DNA of 64,000 nucleotides from DAISJI01 sp964559835 (GCA_964559835.1 CAZLJE010000012.1:76663-140662); one strand, 5' to 3'; numbered from the stretch's first letter, positions 25,800-35,274 are shown. Notes: generated from the sequence alone by a model not told the origin. Program-made: numbers and translations.

Positions 25800-26882
25800 T
25801 TACTCGCTCCGGAACTTCTTCGGCACGTTCTCCGGGATCGGCTGCGGCTTGCGCTTGCTGCCCTCGATCTCCAGCGGCAGGCGCCAATCTCGGGCCGAGA
25901 CGTGTCCGGCCTGGATCCACGCGTAGCGCGTGATCACCGACCCCAGGATGCCCGACCACGCCGCTGCCCGTCGCAGCTCCGGCGAGTTCCACGCCAGCAT
26001 CCGCAGGACGAGCGGTATCGGTCCGGACAATAACCCACCGGCGCGTGTCATCCATCCCGAGCCGCCGCGCTTGAGCGGATCGAGCACGCGGTCGCGCTTC
26101 AGTTCGATGTTGTAGCCCTCCCAGGTTTCGCCGATCGCGCTGAGCAGTCCGAGGATGTTGAGCGCACGACTGTCCTCGTGACCCATCAGCTCAAGAATGC
26201 CGACGCACGCCTCCAAGCCCGACATCCCGAAATGTCGCGGCAGGCTGCCGGCCTTCTGGTTCCAGAGCGGCACGGCGGTCGCGCCGATCAGCACGCCGGT
26301 GTAGTTGTGGAAGGGAAGTCCGAATGCGAGCGCGCCGAGGTTACCCATGCCCCGCACGATCTTCACCGGGATCGAATCTCCAAACCGGTCGCCCACGATG
26401 TCGGCAAATTTCGCCGCCGCCGCGAAGTTTGCGAAGGCGGTCAGCACCCACGCGCCGACCGACATCGGGCTCTGCGGCTTGAAGACGCGCAGCATGTTGA
26501 GAAAGCGGCTCGGACGTCCGAGGTCCCAGGTCAGCAGCGCTCCCGATAGTGCCGCGCCGCCCACAGCCAGCCAGCGCGCATCGCGGGCCAACTCGTAGTC
26601 GTCGCCGACCCAGTCCGCCACCGCGCCCAGCACTCCGGCCGATCCTGCCGCTCCGCCGACAAAGAAGTACAGCGGCACCTGCCACGTCCACTGCGGCTGC
26701 TTGAGCATGGGAACGCCGTAGTAGCCGGTTTCGGGCGACGCTTGCGGGAACGGCGCGCCCGGCGGACGTACGCCGAGCCCCCCGACTTTTCCCTGCTTTA
26801 GCGCCTGCTCGCGGATTTCGAGCAACCGCGATTCGCTCGGCTTTTCCTGGACCTCGTGCGGAAGCTGCGGATTGGTACTCAT
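25800..26882 (-). CDS. NrfD/PsrC-like membrane subunit of formate dehydrogenase
   Basis: 360 residues from the ATG at 26882. A hydrophilic N-terminal ~95 residues precede about eight membrane helices (VPLYFFVGGAAGSAGVLGAV, LAVGGAALSGALLTWDLGRP, MSVGAWVLTAFANFAAAAKF and later ones). The LGRPxRF segment is typical of NrfD-like quinone-reactive subunits. It overlaps the iron-sulfur subunit gene by 4 bases, so it likely passes electrons from formate to the quinone pool in place of a cytochrome b subunit. No haem-ligand histidine pattern of FdnI was noticed. Confidence 0.85.
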   Translation of the reverse strand: MSTNPQLPHEVQEKPSESRLLEIREQALKQGKVGGLGVRPPGAPFPQASPETGYYGVPMLKQPQWTWQVPLYFFVGGAAGSAGVLGAVADWVGDDYELARDARWLAVGGAALSGALLTWDLGRPSRFLNMLRVFKPQSPMSVGAWVLTAFANFAAAAKFADIVGDRFGDSIPVKIVRGMGNLGALAFGLPFHNYTGVLIGATAVPLWNQKAGSLPRHFGMSGLEACVGILELMGHEDSRALNILGLLSAIGETWEGYNIELKRDRVLDPLKRGGSGWMTRAGGLLSGPIPLVLRMLAWNSPELRRAAAWSGILGSVITRYAWIQAGHVSARDWRLPLEIEGSKRKPQPIPENVPKKFRSE

Positions 26883-27790
26883 CGACGGCTCCTCTTCGCC
26901 GGCTTTCCTCCTCGGGACGCCGCGAATGCCAGCAGTGCGCCCGCCAACAGCCAACCCGACCCGATCGCCGCCGACTTCCACGCTTCCTTCTGATAGATGG
27001 TCGGCACTTCGGGCTTCGGGGGAAGGTTATACGCGCGCGGGTCGCCCCTGACCAGAAAGAACGCGTGCAGACCCTCGACGCTGGTTTCCGTCGGGTCGTA
27101 GATGTTCGCGTCCTCCATCCCCTGCTCGTGCAGTTGCGCGACCCGTTCTTTCGCGCGCTGGCGCAATTCCTCCAGCGGCCCGAAAAGGATCGATTCCGTC
27201 GGGCACGCCTTCGCGCAGGCTGGTTTCATGCCGACTTTCTGCCGGTCGTAGCAGAACGTGCACTTGAACGCGCGGCCGTCTTTCTCGTTCTTCTGGATGA
27301 CACCGAACGGACAGGACACCACGCAGTATGAACAGCCGTTGCAAATGTCCGGCTGCACATAGACGGTGCCGAATTCGGTGCGAATGATGGATCCGGTCGG
27401 ACAGGCCTCAAGACATCCCGCGACCTCACAATGCTTGCAGACGTCGCTCGAGAACTCCCATGTGACCTGCTCGCCGGCATTGCCGCCGACGCCGGGTGTC
27501 GGTGTGTTCTCGACGAACTTTACGTGACGCCATGTCGAATGGCCCACCATACCGGTGTTGTCGTAGGAGAAGCTGGTGAAGTCGTATCCGTCGGCCTGGA
27601 GGTCGTTCCATTCCTTGCAGGCGACTTCGCACGCCTTGCAGCCGATGCAGAGCGTGGAGTCGGTAAAGAAGCCGGTGACCTGCGGCAAAGCGGAAATCTT
27701 TCCCTGGGTCAGCGCATTGATGTCGTGGTGCTGCGGGTCGTACGTGGAATGACCCGACGGCGCCCCTGGATGCGTCCCGTGATGATTCAT
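26879..27790 (-). CDS. Formate dehydrogenase iron-sulfur (beta) subunit
   Basis: 303 residues with four ferredoxin-type cysteine clusters: CIGCKACEVACKEW, CKHCEVAGCLEACP, CNGCSYCVVSCPFG and CTFC...CAKACP, enough for four [4Fe-4S] clusters as in FdnH/FdoH. A single C-terminal membrane helix (AAIGSGWLLAGALLAFAASR) is followed by a basic tail GGKPAKRSRR. Overlaps fdhA by 4 bases upstream and the NrfD-like gene by 4 bases downstream, so the three subunits are translationally coupled. Confidence 0.95.
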   Translation of the reverse strand: MNHHGTHPGAPSGHSTYDPQHHDINALTQGKISALPQVTGFFTDSTLCIGCKACEVACKEWNDLQADGYDFTSFSYDNTGMVGHSTWRHVKFVENTPTPGVGGNAGEQVTWEFSSDVCKHCEVAGCLEACPTGSIIRTEFGTVYVQPDICNGCSYCVVSCPFGVIQKNEKDGRAFKCTFCYDRQKVGMKPACAKACPTESILFGPLEELRQRAKERVAQLHEQGMEDANIYDPTETSVEGLHAFFLVRGDPRAYNLPPKPEVPTIYQKEAWKSAAIGSGWLLAGALLAFAASRGGKPAKRSRR

Positions 27791-30700
27791 GCCGGCCTCC
27801 GCAGATCTTGCTTCAATTCATCCAGAGCCGCAGGCCCTTCCGCGCGCCGCCCAGGAGTGAGGTTGCAGACCAGCGCCTTGGTTTCCATGATGCGCACGTT
27901 CGGCTCCTCGGAGATCACCAGCAGGTCATTCGCGACATCGCCCTTGACCAGGCCTTTCCAACCCCAGTGATACGGCAGACCGACCTGGTGCACACGCTGG
28001 CCATCGATCCACAGCGGCCGCATGCGCGGCGTGACCAATGCTCGTGCCGATACCAGCGCACGCGGCGTGTAGATCGTTGCCCAGTCGCCGTGGCCTAGCC
28101 CGACTTCGTCCGCCAACTCCGGCGAGATCTCGCAGAACAGCTCCGGTTGCAACTCTGCCAGGTGCGAAAGCTCGCGCGACATTCCACCTGCCGTGTGGTG
28201 CTCGGTGAGTCGATATGTGCTCAGGACGTACGGGAACCTCGGATCGCCGGGCGACACTGCGTAGGGATTGTCGGGGCGCTCTTTCTTCTGTACCGTCGGA
28301 TTCTCGTTGTGCAGCGGGTACAGTGGGTTCGAGAACAGCGATTCGAGGGGCTCGTAATGGGTTGGGAGCGGCCCGTCCTTCAACCCGCTGCTGACGAACA
28401 GCCACGCCACACCGTCCGGATGCAGCGTGAACGGCTGGTCGCCCTTCAGTCCCCATAAGCCCTCACCGTTGCCGTCGTGCGTCGGCGGCATGGATTCGTC
28501 GTAGTCGGGAGTGTCGTTGCCCACCCACTTTTTCTGCGCGGCGTCCCACCAGACGAGCTTCTTGCGCTCGCTCCACGGGCTGCCGTCCGGACGCGCCGAA
28601 GCCCGGTTGTAGATGATCCGGCAGTCGTTCGGCCACGCGAATCCCCATCCGTGACCGAGCAAATCCCTCGGCTCACGCTGGTTCGCCTTGTTCAGGTCCT
28701 CCTCCGGATGCACGCCGCAATAGATCCAGCAGCCGCACGCGGTCGAACCATCGTTCTTGATGAACTTGGGTTTGTTCAGCAATTGGGAGGTCACGAGATC
28801 GCGCCCGTTGATCTCTTTAAGCACCTCGGCCACATCAGGCTCGGCATGGGGTCCGTATGTCGGATAATTCCAGGTAAGCGCGTTCAAAGGTTCGTTGCGG
28901 GTCGCGGGATTCAGGGCTGCTTTTTCCTTCAGCCTCCGTCCCAGGTGATACATGAACCAGGTGTCGCTGCGCGCATCGCCCGGCGGATCGACCGACTTGT
29001 TGTGGAACTGCAGCATGCGCTGCGTGTTGGTGAAGGTTCCGTCTTTCTCCGCCTGTCCGGCAGCAGGGAAGAGGAAGACCTCGGTCGCGATATCTTCCGT
29101 CTTCAACTCACCCCGCTTGACTTCCGGAGAGTCCAGCCAGAACGACGCGGTCTCTACCTCCACCATGTCGCGTACGACGAGCCACTTGAGTTTCGAGAGC
29201 GCTTTGCGTTCGAGTCGTCCATTCGACCCGCCGACAGCCGGATTCTGGCCCATGACGAACAGGCCATCCAACTTCCCGTCGGCCATGTCGAGCCAATAAC
29301 CGAAGTGCGAGTGGTCGCCGGTGACGCGCGGCAGCCAGTCGAAGCCCCAGTCGTTGTTGGCCGTGGCTTTGTCGCCGTAGTACGCCTTCATCAGGCTGAT
29401 GAAGTACGCGTCGAAGTTCGTCCACACACCTTTGTTCGCTTTGTGCTTTTGGATGTAGTTCTCCAGTCTGCTTGCGTCCGACTGGAAGAACGGCATCGGC
29501 AGGTAGCCGGGCAAGATGTCGTACAGAGTCGGGATGTCGGTTGAACCCTGGATCGACGCATGCCCGCGCAGCGCCAGGATCCCGCCGCCCGGACGCCCGA
29601 TGTTTCCGAGCAGCGTCTGCAGGATCGCCGCAGTGCGGATGATCTGCACGCCTTTGGAGTGCTGCGTCCAACCCACGGCATAGCAGATGGCGCCGGTCTT
29701 ATCCGGTCCCGAGGCGCGCACGTACGTCTCCGCCGCTTTCTGGAACACGTCCTGCGGGATTCCGCAGTAGCGCTCCACCATCTCGGGCGTATAGCGCGCG
29801 AAGTGGCGCTTCAGGATCTGGAAGACGCACATCGGGTCCTGAAGCGTCATGTCCTGTTTGTGTTCCGATGGTTTCTCGACTTCGCCGCCGCGGTCTTTTC
29901 CGTGTCCGCCGCCCGGTGCGCCGCGCAACGGGTGACCGGCGGCATACTCGTGCTCCGCCAGACTACCGCCGCCGTTCGGCTCTGTCCCGGCGTACAGCCA
30001 CGTCGAGGGATCGTATTCGTACTGCAGCTTCTCGTTGAGGTGCAGCCCCGAGAAGACGCCGCCCAGGTCCTCGGTGTCCTTGTAGTTCTCGTTGATGAGC
30101 GTCGCGGCGTTGGTGTAGTGCTTCACGTACTCTTCGAAGTAGAGGTTGTTCTGAAGCACGTAGTTGATCATGGCGCCGATGAATAGAATGTCGCTGCCCG
30201 CACGCAACGGCACCCATACATCCGCCATCGCCGATGTACGCGTAAACCGCGGATCGACGTGGATGATCTTCGCCCCGCGCTCGCGCCCTGCTACCACCCA
30301 CTGGAATCCGACCGGATGCTGCTCGGCCATCGACGATCCCATGATGAGGATCGCGTCGGATTCATGCAGACTCTGCTGCGCCGTGGTCGCTCCGCCTCGT
30401 CCGAATGATGTCCCCAGACCGGGGACGGTGGAGCTGTGTCATATTCGGGCCTGGTTGCTGATGCAGTTCATCCCCAGGCCGGCCGCGAACAACTTCTTGA
30501 TCAGGTAATTCTCTTCGATATCGAGCGTCGCGCCGCCCAGGTGGGCCATGGCGAGTGTGTGCATGATGACCTCGCCCTTATCGTCCCGCTCGATGAACGA
30601 CCGCTCGCGCGTGCTCCAGACCCGCTCGGCCACCATGTCCATGGCCTGTTCGAGGCCGATCTCCTGCCATTCTTTTGAATATGGAGCGCGGTACTTCACC

Positions 30701-31005
30701 TTCGACAGGCGGTTCGCGTGGTTGTGGAGTTGGAAGGTGTCAGCCCCTTTCGGACACAAGTGCCCGCGCGACACTGGCGACTCCGGGTCGCCTTCGATCG
30801 AGATCATCTTCCCATCTTTGTGGAAGATAAGTTGGCCGCACCCGACGCCGCAGTACGGGCAGATCGATCGTGTCACCTCCGCCCCGAGCGTCTTGGGCTT
30901 CAGGTTCCTGGTTTCCTCGCTATACGATGTTTCGCCGGTGGCGCGCAGGTCGCCTTTCTGGATTTGCTTTACCACGGGCCAGCGCGCGAGCAGGTCCTTG
31001 ATCAT
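27787..31005 (-). CDS. fdhA: Formate dehydrogenase catalytic (alpha) subunit, selenocysteine-containing
   Basis: Molybdenum/tungsten bis-MGD enzyme oxidising formate to CO2. An in-frame TGA at 30439-30441 lies exactly at the catalytic residue, codon 189: NQARI-U-HSSTVPGLG, matching the E. coli FdnG/FdoG motif NQARV-U-HGPTV. Reading through gives 1072 residues, the right size. N-terminal [4Fe-4S] motif CPYCGVGC...CPKGAD at about residues 50-90, then PVGFRW-like (PVGFQWVV), DPRFTRT and a C-terminal HWGWKG region. A stem-loop follows the TGA. The N-terminus has no twin-arginine signal; a TGA two codons upstream of the ATG (31005) excludes a longer start. Confidence 0.95.
30410..30426 (-). promoter_or_regulatory. 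SECIS stem-loop for the fdhA selenocysteine codon
   Basis: On the mRNA strand GTCCCC-GGTCT-GGGGAC: a perfect 6-bp stem with loop GGTCT, starting 12 bases after the UGA. The GGUCU loop is the same as in E. coli fdhF/fdnG elements recognised by SelB. Confidence 0.9.
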
Positions 31006-31202
31006 GCCTCACCCCTGAGAGCAGCTGACGGATTTGAAGCTGGATTCTCTGCGCCTTAACCTCAACCTAGACTCACGTGCCCCCGCTCAGGTTGCCATCT
31101 TTTCGTATCTCGGCGCATTTGTGGCCGGAGAACAGCAGGCCATCGGCGACGCATCGTATTTTCAGGTTCCGCGGCGCCTTGCGCGGGCCTTGGAGCGTGC
31201 TT

Positions 31203-32459
31203 ATGGCCGGCGAACAGCTTCGTAATCGCTGGGGAATTGCCGCTGCTGCGGTCGTCATGCAGATTTGCCTGGGTGCGGTCTACGGATGGAGCGTCTTCGT
31301 CAAACCGTTGATCGCCTCCGAGCACTGGCAGCTTACACAGGTTTCACTGACCTTCACTCTCGCCGTCCTCTTCCTCGGGATCGGCACCATCATCGGCGGA
31401 CTATGGCAGGACCGCGTCGGACCGCGCCGCGTCGCGACGGTGGCGGGCGTGATCTACGGCATCGGTTACCTGGTAGCCGGCTTCGCGGTCCGCAGCAATT
31501 CGCTGATGGGCCTTTACCTGGGTTACGGCGTGATCGCCGGCATCGGCATGGGTATGGGCTACATCACACCGGTCGCCACGCTCGTCAAATGGTTTCCCGA
31601 ACGGCGCGGGCTCATGACCGGCGTTGCCGTCGCGGGCTACGGAGCAGGCGCGCTCATCTTCAGCCCCATCGCCGCCCGGTTCATTCAGTCCATGGGCGTG
31701 CCCATGACTTTCTGGATCTTTGGCATCGTGTACCTCATCCTGGTCGTCGCTTCGGCACAGGCGTACGCGAACCCACCGGCGGGCTGGCGTCCCGCGGGTT
31801 GGGAGCCAACCTCGGCCGTTGCTCGCTCTGCCACGAAGGTTGATTTCGCCGTATCGCAAGCCATGCGTACCTGGCAGTTCTGGCTGCTCTGGGTCATGCT
31901 GTTCCTGAACGTCTCGGCGGGCATCATGATCATCAGCCAGGCGTCTCCGCTGGCGCAGCAGCTGGTCGGCATGACACCCGTTGCTGCCGCCGCCATGGTC
32001 GGCCTGATCTCGATCTTCAACGGCGCCGGCCGCGTGTTCTGGGCCTGGGTGTCGGACCTGATCGGGCGCGCGCCCGTCTATTTTCTGCTTTACGCGATCC
32101 AGGCCGTGATCTTCTTCACGCTGCCCAGCGTCCGCAATCTGACGTTGTTCAGCATTATGTTTGCCATCATCGGCCTCTGCTACGGCGGCGGCTTCGGCAC
32201 CATGCCGTCGTTCACGGCCGACTTCTTTGGCCCGCGCTACATGGGCGGCATCTATGGTTGGATCCTGCTCGCCTGGGGCGTGGGCGCGGCGCCCTCGCCG
32301 ATCCTCATCGCCCGCGTGCGCCAGAACACCGGAACGTACACGCCTGCCATCCACGTGATCGCCATCGTGATGCTCTGCTCGCTTATTCTGCCGATCCTGG
32401 CGCGCAAGCGTCCGGCACCACCGGCAGCGCTTGAGACGTCACCGCGCGCAGCGGCATAA
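31203..32459 (+). CDS. OFA-family MFS transporter (oxalate/formate antiporter-like)
   Basis: 418 residues, about 12 membrane helices. Family motifs: NRWGIAAAAVVMQICLGAVYGWS at the N-terminus (split here as NRWGI and LGAVYGWSVFVKPL), WQDRVGPRRVATVAG (motif A), GIGMGMGYITPVATLVKWFP, and GFGTMPSFTADFFGPRYMGGIYG. The ATG 31203 follows GGAG at the right spacing; an upstream frame is open but lacks a site. It diverges from the formate dehydrogenase operon, so it may carry formate or oxalate. Confidence 0.85.
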   Translation: MAGEQLRNRWGIAAAAVVMQICLGAVYGWSVFVKPLIASEHWQLTQVSLTFTLAVLFLGIGTIIGGLWQDRVGPRRVATVAGVIYGIGYLVAGFAVRSNSLMGLYLGYGVIAGIGMGMGYITPVATLVKWFPERRGLMTGVAVAGYGAGALIFSPIAARFIQSMGVPMTFWIFGIVYLILVVASAQAYANPPAGWRPAGWEPTSAVARSATKVDFAVSQAMRTWQFWLLWVMLFLNVSAGIMIISQASPLAQQLVGMTPVAAAAMVGLISIFNGAGRVFWAWVSDLIGRAPVYFLLYAIQAVIFFTLPSVRNLTLFSIMFAIIGLCYGGGFGTMPSFTADFFGPRYMGGIYGWILLAWGVGAAPSPILIARVRQNTGTYTPAIHVIAIVMLCSLILPILARKRPAPPAALETSPRAAA

Positions 32460-32473
32460 AAACAGACGGACAC

Positions 32474-32502
32474 GGCCCCGGTGCGATCAGCCGGGGCCTT
32501 TC
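32474..32502 (+). terminator. Rho-independent terminator after the OFA transporter
   Basis: Stem GGCCCCGG (32474-32481) with CCGGGGCC (32491-32498), then TTTCT. Confidence 0.85.
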
Positions 32503-32570
32503 TCTGTGTACCTCTGTGACCTCTGTGGTGAATTTTCAATCGACAATCCCACGATCGGCAATCGACAATG
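32503..32570. repeat. CTCTGTGACCTCTGTGGTGA run plus CGATTGCC run (C2)
   Basis: Two adjacent families: TACCTCTGTGACCTCTGTGG (32505-32524) and CAATCGACAATCCCACGATC (about 32536-32556) continuing GGCAATCGACAAT. The first recurs at 43119-43152 and 58637-58675, the second at 15855-15932. Confidence 0.65.
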
Positions 32571-32577
32571 CCGTTCG

Positions 32578-33738
32578 ATGTTCTCCAAGCGTACCAACTG
32601 GGACCTCGCGCCCAACGCATTCACCCGCGCCATCGAGGAGCACAAAGAGTCCGACAGGGAAGTGCTCGACCTGACCGCGTCCAATCCCACAACTGTCGGC
32701 TTGAAGTACGATCCGAAGCTTCTCAACGCGTTCACACACCCGGACGCGCTGCGATACTCTCCCGAACCTCGCGGCCTGCGCTCCGCACGCGAAGCCGTTG
32801 CGTCCTACTACAGTGCGCGCGGCGACCAGGTGCATCCGGACAACATCATCCTCACCACCAGCACCAGCGAGGCGTACACGTTCGTCTTTCGCCTGCTCTG
32901 CGATCCCGGCGACGAAATCCTCGTCCCATCTCCCAGCTACCCCCTTTTCGAGATCCTCGCCGGCCTTCAGGATGTGCAACTCAAGCCCTACCCGCTCTTC
33001 TACGATCACGGCTGGCACGTAGACATGCACGCCCTGCGCTCGGCGTTGACCGACCGCACGCGCGCCATCATGGCCGTACATCCAAACAATCCGACCGGCT
33101 CCTACCTTCACGCCGGCGGAACACTGGAGCTAAACCAGTTAGCGATTTCCTGTAACCTGGCGCTGGTGGTCGATGAGGTCTTCCTAGATTTCTCGCACGA
33201 CTCTGGCGTCCACCCCTCTTTCGCGACCAACAGCACTGCGCTGACCTTCACGCTGTCGGGGCTCTCCAAGATCTCCGGCTTGCCGCAGATGAAATTCGCC
33301 TGGATCACCACCAGCGGCCCCGACGCGCTCGTCCGTCCGGCGCTCGACCGCCTCGAAGTCATCGCCGATACCTATCTCTCGATGAACGCGCCCACGCAAC
33401 TCGTCGCTCCCGCGCTGTTCGAGCAGCGGCACTCCTTCCAGAGGCAATTGATGACCCGAATCCTCGCCAACCTGCGGGAACTTGATTCACAGCTCGCGCG
33501 CCAAACCTTGTGCCAGCGCCTCAAAGTCGAGGGTGGCTGGTACGGCACTCTGCGTGTTCCGGTGACGCGCTCGGACGAAGACCTCGCCATTGCGCTCCTC
33601 CATGAGCGAGACGTCCTTGTTCATCCGGGCCACTTCTACGATTTCCCTACCGACGGCTACCTCGTCCTCAGCCTCATCGCGCCGGAAACTACATTTCGCG
33701 AAGGCGTGGCTCGCACTCTCTCGTTCTTATCATCGTGA
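32578..33738 (+). CDS. Class I/II PLP-dependent aminotransferase
   Basis: 386 residues. PLP-binding fold: EVLDLTASNPTTVGL at the start, LTTSTSEAYTFVF (phosphate cup), VHPNNPTGSY, VVDEVFLDF and the Schiff-base lysine in SGLSKISGLPQMKFAW, then a C-terminal small domain. Typical of aspartate/alanine-type aminotransferases; the substrate pair cannot be fixed. The ATG at 32578 lies after a repeat cluster; earlier in-frame starts run through repeats and are unlikely. Confidence 0.85.
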   Translation: MFSKRTNWDLAPNAFTRAIEEHKESDREVLDLTASNPTTVGLKYDPKLLNAFTHPDALRYSPEPRGLRSAREAVASYYSARGDQVHPDNIILTTSTSEAYTFVFRLLCDPGDEILVPSPSYPLFEILAGLQDVQLKPYPLFYDHGWHVDMHALRSALTDRTRAIMAVHPNNPTGSYLHAGGTLELNQLAISCNLALVVDEVFLDFSHDSGVHPSFATNSTALTFTLSGLSKISGLPQMKFAWITTSGPDALVRPALDRLEVIADTYLSMNAPTQLVAPALFEQRHSFQRQLMTRILANLRELDSQLARQTLCQRLKVEGGWYGTLRVPVTRSDEDLAIALLHERDVLVHPGHFYDFPTDGYLVLSLIAPETTFREGVARTLSFLSS

Positions 33739-33807
33739 GCGAAGCGAAGCATTTCCTTCGTGTTCCTTCGTGTCCTTTGTGGTGGATTTTGTTTTAATGA
33801 AGGAACG

Positions 33808-34662
33808 ATGACCCGAGAGTGGGATGCCGCTTCCTATCACCGTCTTTCTGACCCGCAGTACGGCTGGGGGCGCCGCGTCCTGGAGCGCATCGCTCCTCGA
33901 GGCGACGAGACCGTCATCGATGCCGGGTGCGGCACCGCGCGCCTGACGGTCGAGTTAGCAGCTCTTATTCCGCGCGGCCGCGTCCTTGCCGTCGACCTTA
34001 GTGAAAACATGCTCCGCCAGGCGCGCAAGTCTCTTTCCGAAGCGAACAATAAGAGTGTGGGACCCGGCGCTGTGGATGAATCCGCCAAATCTTTGCCGAG
34101 TACGGCGGCCCTCGGCCGCGCACCCGTGCATCTTGTTTGCGCGAGTGTGGCCGCTCTGCCTTTCCAGGAGATCGCCGACGGCATCTTCTCTACCGCCACG
34201 TTCCACTGGGTCGGCGATCACGACGCGCTCTTCCGCTCATTATTCACCGCGCTCAAGCCGGGCGGTTGGCTCATCGCCCAGTGCGGCGGCGGTCCTAACC
34301 TGCTGCGCCTCCGCCAGCGCACCGACGAGGTTATGAACTCCCCGGAATTCGAGGAATTCTTCCGCGGCTGGAAGCCGCCGCAGAATTATCAGGACGCCGA
34401 ATCAACAGCGACCCGACTCCGTGCTGCCGGATTCAGCGACGTCGCTACGTGGCTGCACAATCAGGACACGCGTTTTGTCGATACCCAGACCTATCGCGAA
34501 TTCCTGGCCACCGTGACCTGCCACACGCACGTCGCGCGAATTTCCGATCCCGTGATGCGCGAACGCTTTCTCGACCGCCTCGTCTCTCTCGCCCAGCAGG
34601 AACCGGAACTCCACCTTGACTACTGGCGCCTCAACATCCACGCCAGAAAGAATGAAGAATGA
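33808..34662 (+). CDS. SAM-dependent methyltransferase, trans-aconitate methyltransferase-like, with an inserted segment
   Basis: 284 residues. SAM loop VIDAGCGTARLTVEL (residues ~36-50), AVDLSENMLRQA (motif II), then FSTATFHWVGDH and WLIAQCGG. Between motif II and the expected beta-strand (VHLVCASVAALPF) lies a segment of about 26 residues (residues ~80-106, NNKSVGPGAVDESAKSLPST and onward) that does not fit the family; the DNA there includes GCGGCCCTCGGCCGC, a hairpin like those at 41418-41492. The ATG follows AAGGAA. The stop (AAT GAA GAA TGA) lies in a repeat. Confidence 0.82.
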   Translation: MTREWDAASYHRLSDPQYGWGRRVLERIAPRGDETVIDAGCGTARLTVELAALIPRGRVLAVDLSENMLRQARKSLSEANNKSVGPGAVDESAKSLPSTAALGRAPVHLVCASVAALPFQEIADGIFSTATFHWVGDHDALFRSLFTALKPGGWLIAQCGGGPNLLRLRQRTDEVMNSPEFEEFFRGWKPPQNYQDAESTATRLRAAGFSDVATWLHNQDTRFVDTQTYREFLATVTCHTHVARISDPVMRERFLDRLVSLAQQEPELHLDYWRLNIHARKNEE

Positions 34663-34812
34663 AGAATTAAGAATGAAGAATGGCAAGCAGAAATCGGAAA
34701 TCAGAAATCAGAAATCAGATGCGAAGATCAACAGCCGTTCTCCTGTCACCGATTACCAACTATCGATTTCCGATTTCTCACATTCTTCATTCTTAATTCT
34801 TCATTCTTCATT
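34650..34812. repeat. AATGAAGA inverted-arm element, copy B2, with nested GAAATCA repeat
   Basis: Outer arms 34650-34681 (GAATGAAGAATGAAGAATTA) and 34781-34812 (complement). Inside lies a second family: tandem GGAAATCAGAAATCAGAAAT (34690-34715) facing CGATTTCCGATTTC (34764-34777). The outer arms contain the stop codons of the methyltransferase (plus) and cutA (minus). Confidence 0.88.
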
Positions 34813-35127
34813 GGTAACGTTCTCGCCCACCCACTCCAGGTACGCTTCGCTCCCGGCTTCGATCGGCAGGACGATGCACTCCGGCAATTCGTACGAGTGC
34901 AGTTCCTGGATGGCGTCGCCGACGGTGTCCGCCGCGCCCGCGGTCGTCTTGACGATCAACAGCCATTCCTGCGCGCGCTCCACGTTTTGTTTCCACCGAT
35001 ACACGGACGAGATCGGTCCCACGATGTTGACGCACGCCGCCAGTCGCCGCTGCACCAGCGCGTCCGCGATCTGGTTGGCTTCTTCCACGCTACCTGCCGT
35101 TGTCAACACCACTCGCTTGTCGCTCAT
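34801..35127 (-). CDS. cutA: Divalent-cation tolerance protein CutA
   Basis: 108 residues, a ferredoxin-like trimeric protein linked to copper/divalent cation tolerance. Family signature: VVLTTAGSVEEANQIADALV, RRLAACVNIVGPISSVYRWK, and KTTAGAADTVGDAIQELHSY then LPIEAGSEAYLEWV. The ATG at 35127 gives the normal length; upstream in-frame residues are non-conserved. The last codons and stop (AAT GAA GAA TGA) lie in repeat B2. Confidence 0.94.
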   Translation of the reverse strand: MSDKRVVLTTAGSVEEANQIADALVQRRLAACVNIVGPISSVYRWKQNVERAQEWLLIVKTTAGAADTVGDAIQELHSYELPECIVLPIEAGSEAYLEWVGENVTNEE

Positions 35128-35274
35128 ATAGAATTCCTCACGGCATATTAGGTGTACTATCCAGGCTCGCCTGGCGACGGACGCCCAACAGTAAACACGC
35201 AACCTGCATCTTCATGTCTTGCGGTTTTCAATCACCAGATCACTCAATCATTAAATTCCGAGATCGAGGTACTT

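Noticed and set aside
27787..31005. Formate dehydrogenase alpha as a pseudogene
   Set aside because: The only interruption is a UGA at the known Sec position with a following GGUCU stem-loop, so readthrough explains it better.
34650..34812. CRISPR array
   Set aside because: Units are 7-12 bases, degenerate and inverted; there are no regular spacers and no cas genes.
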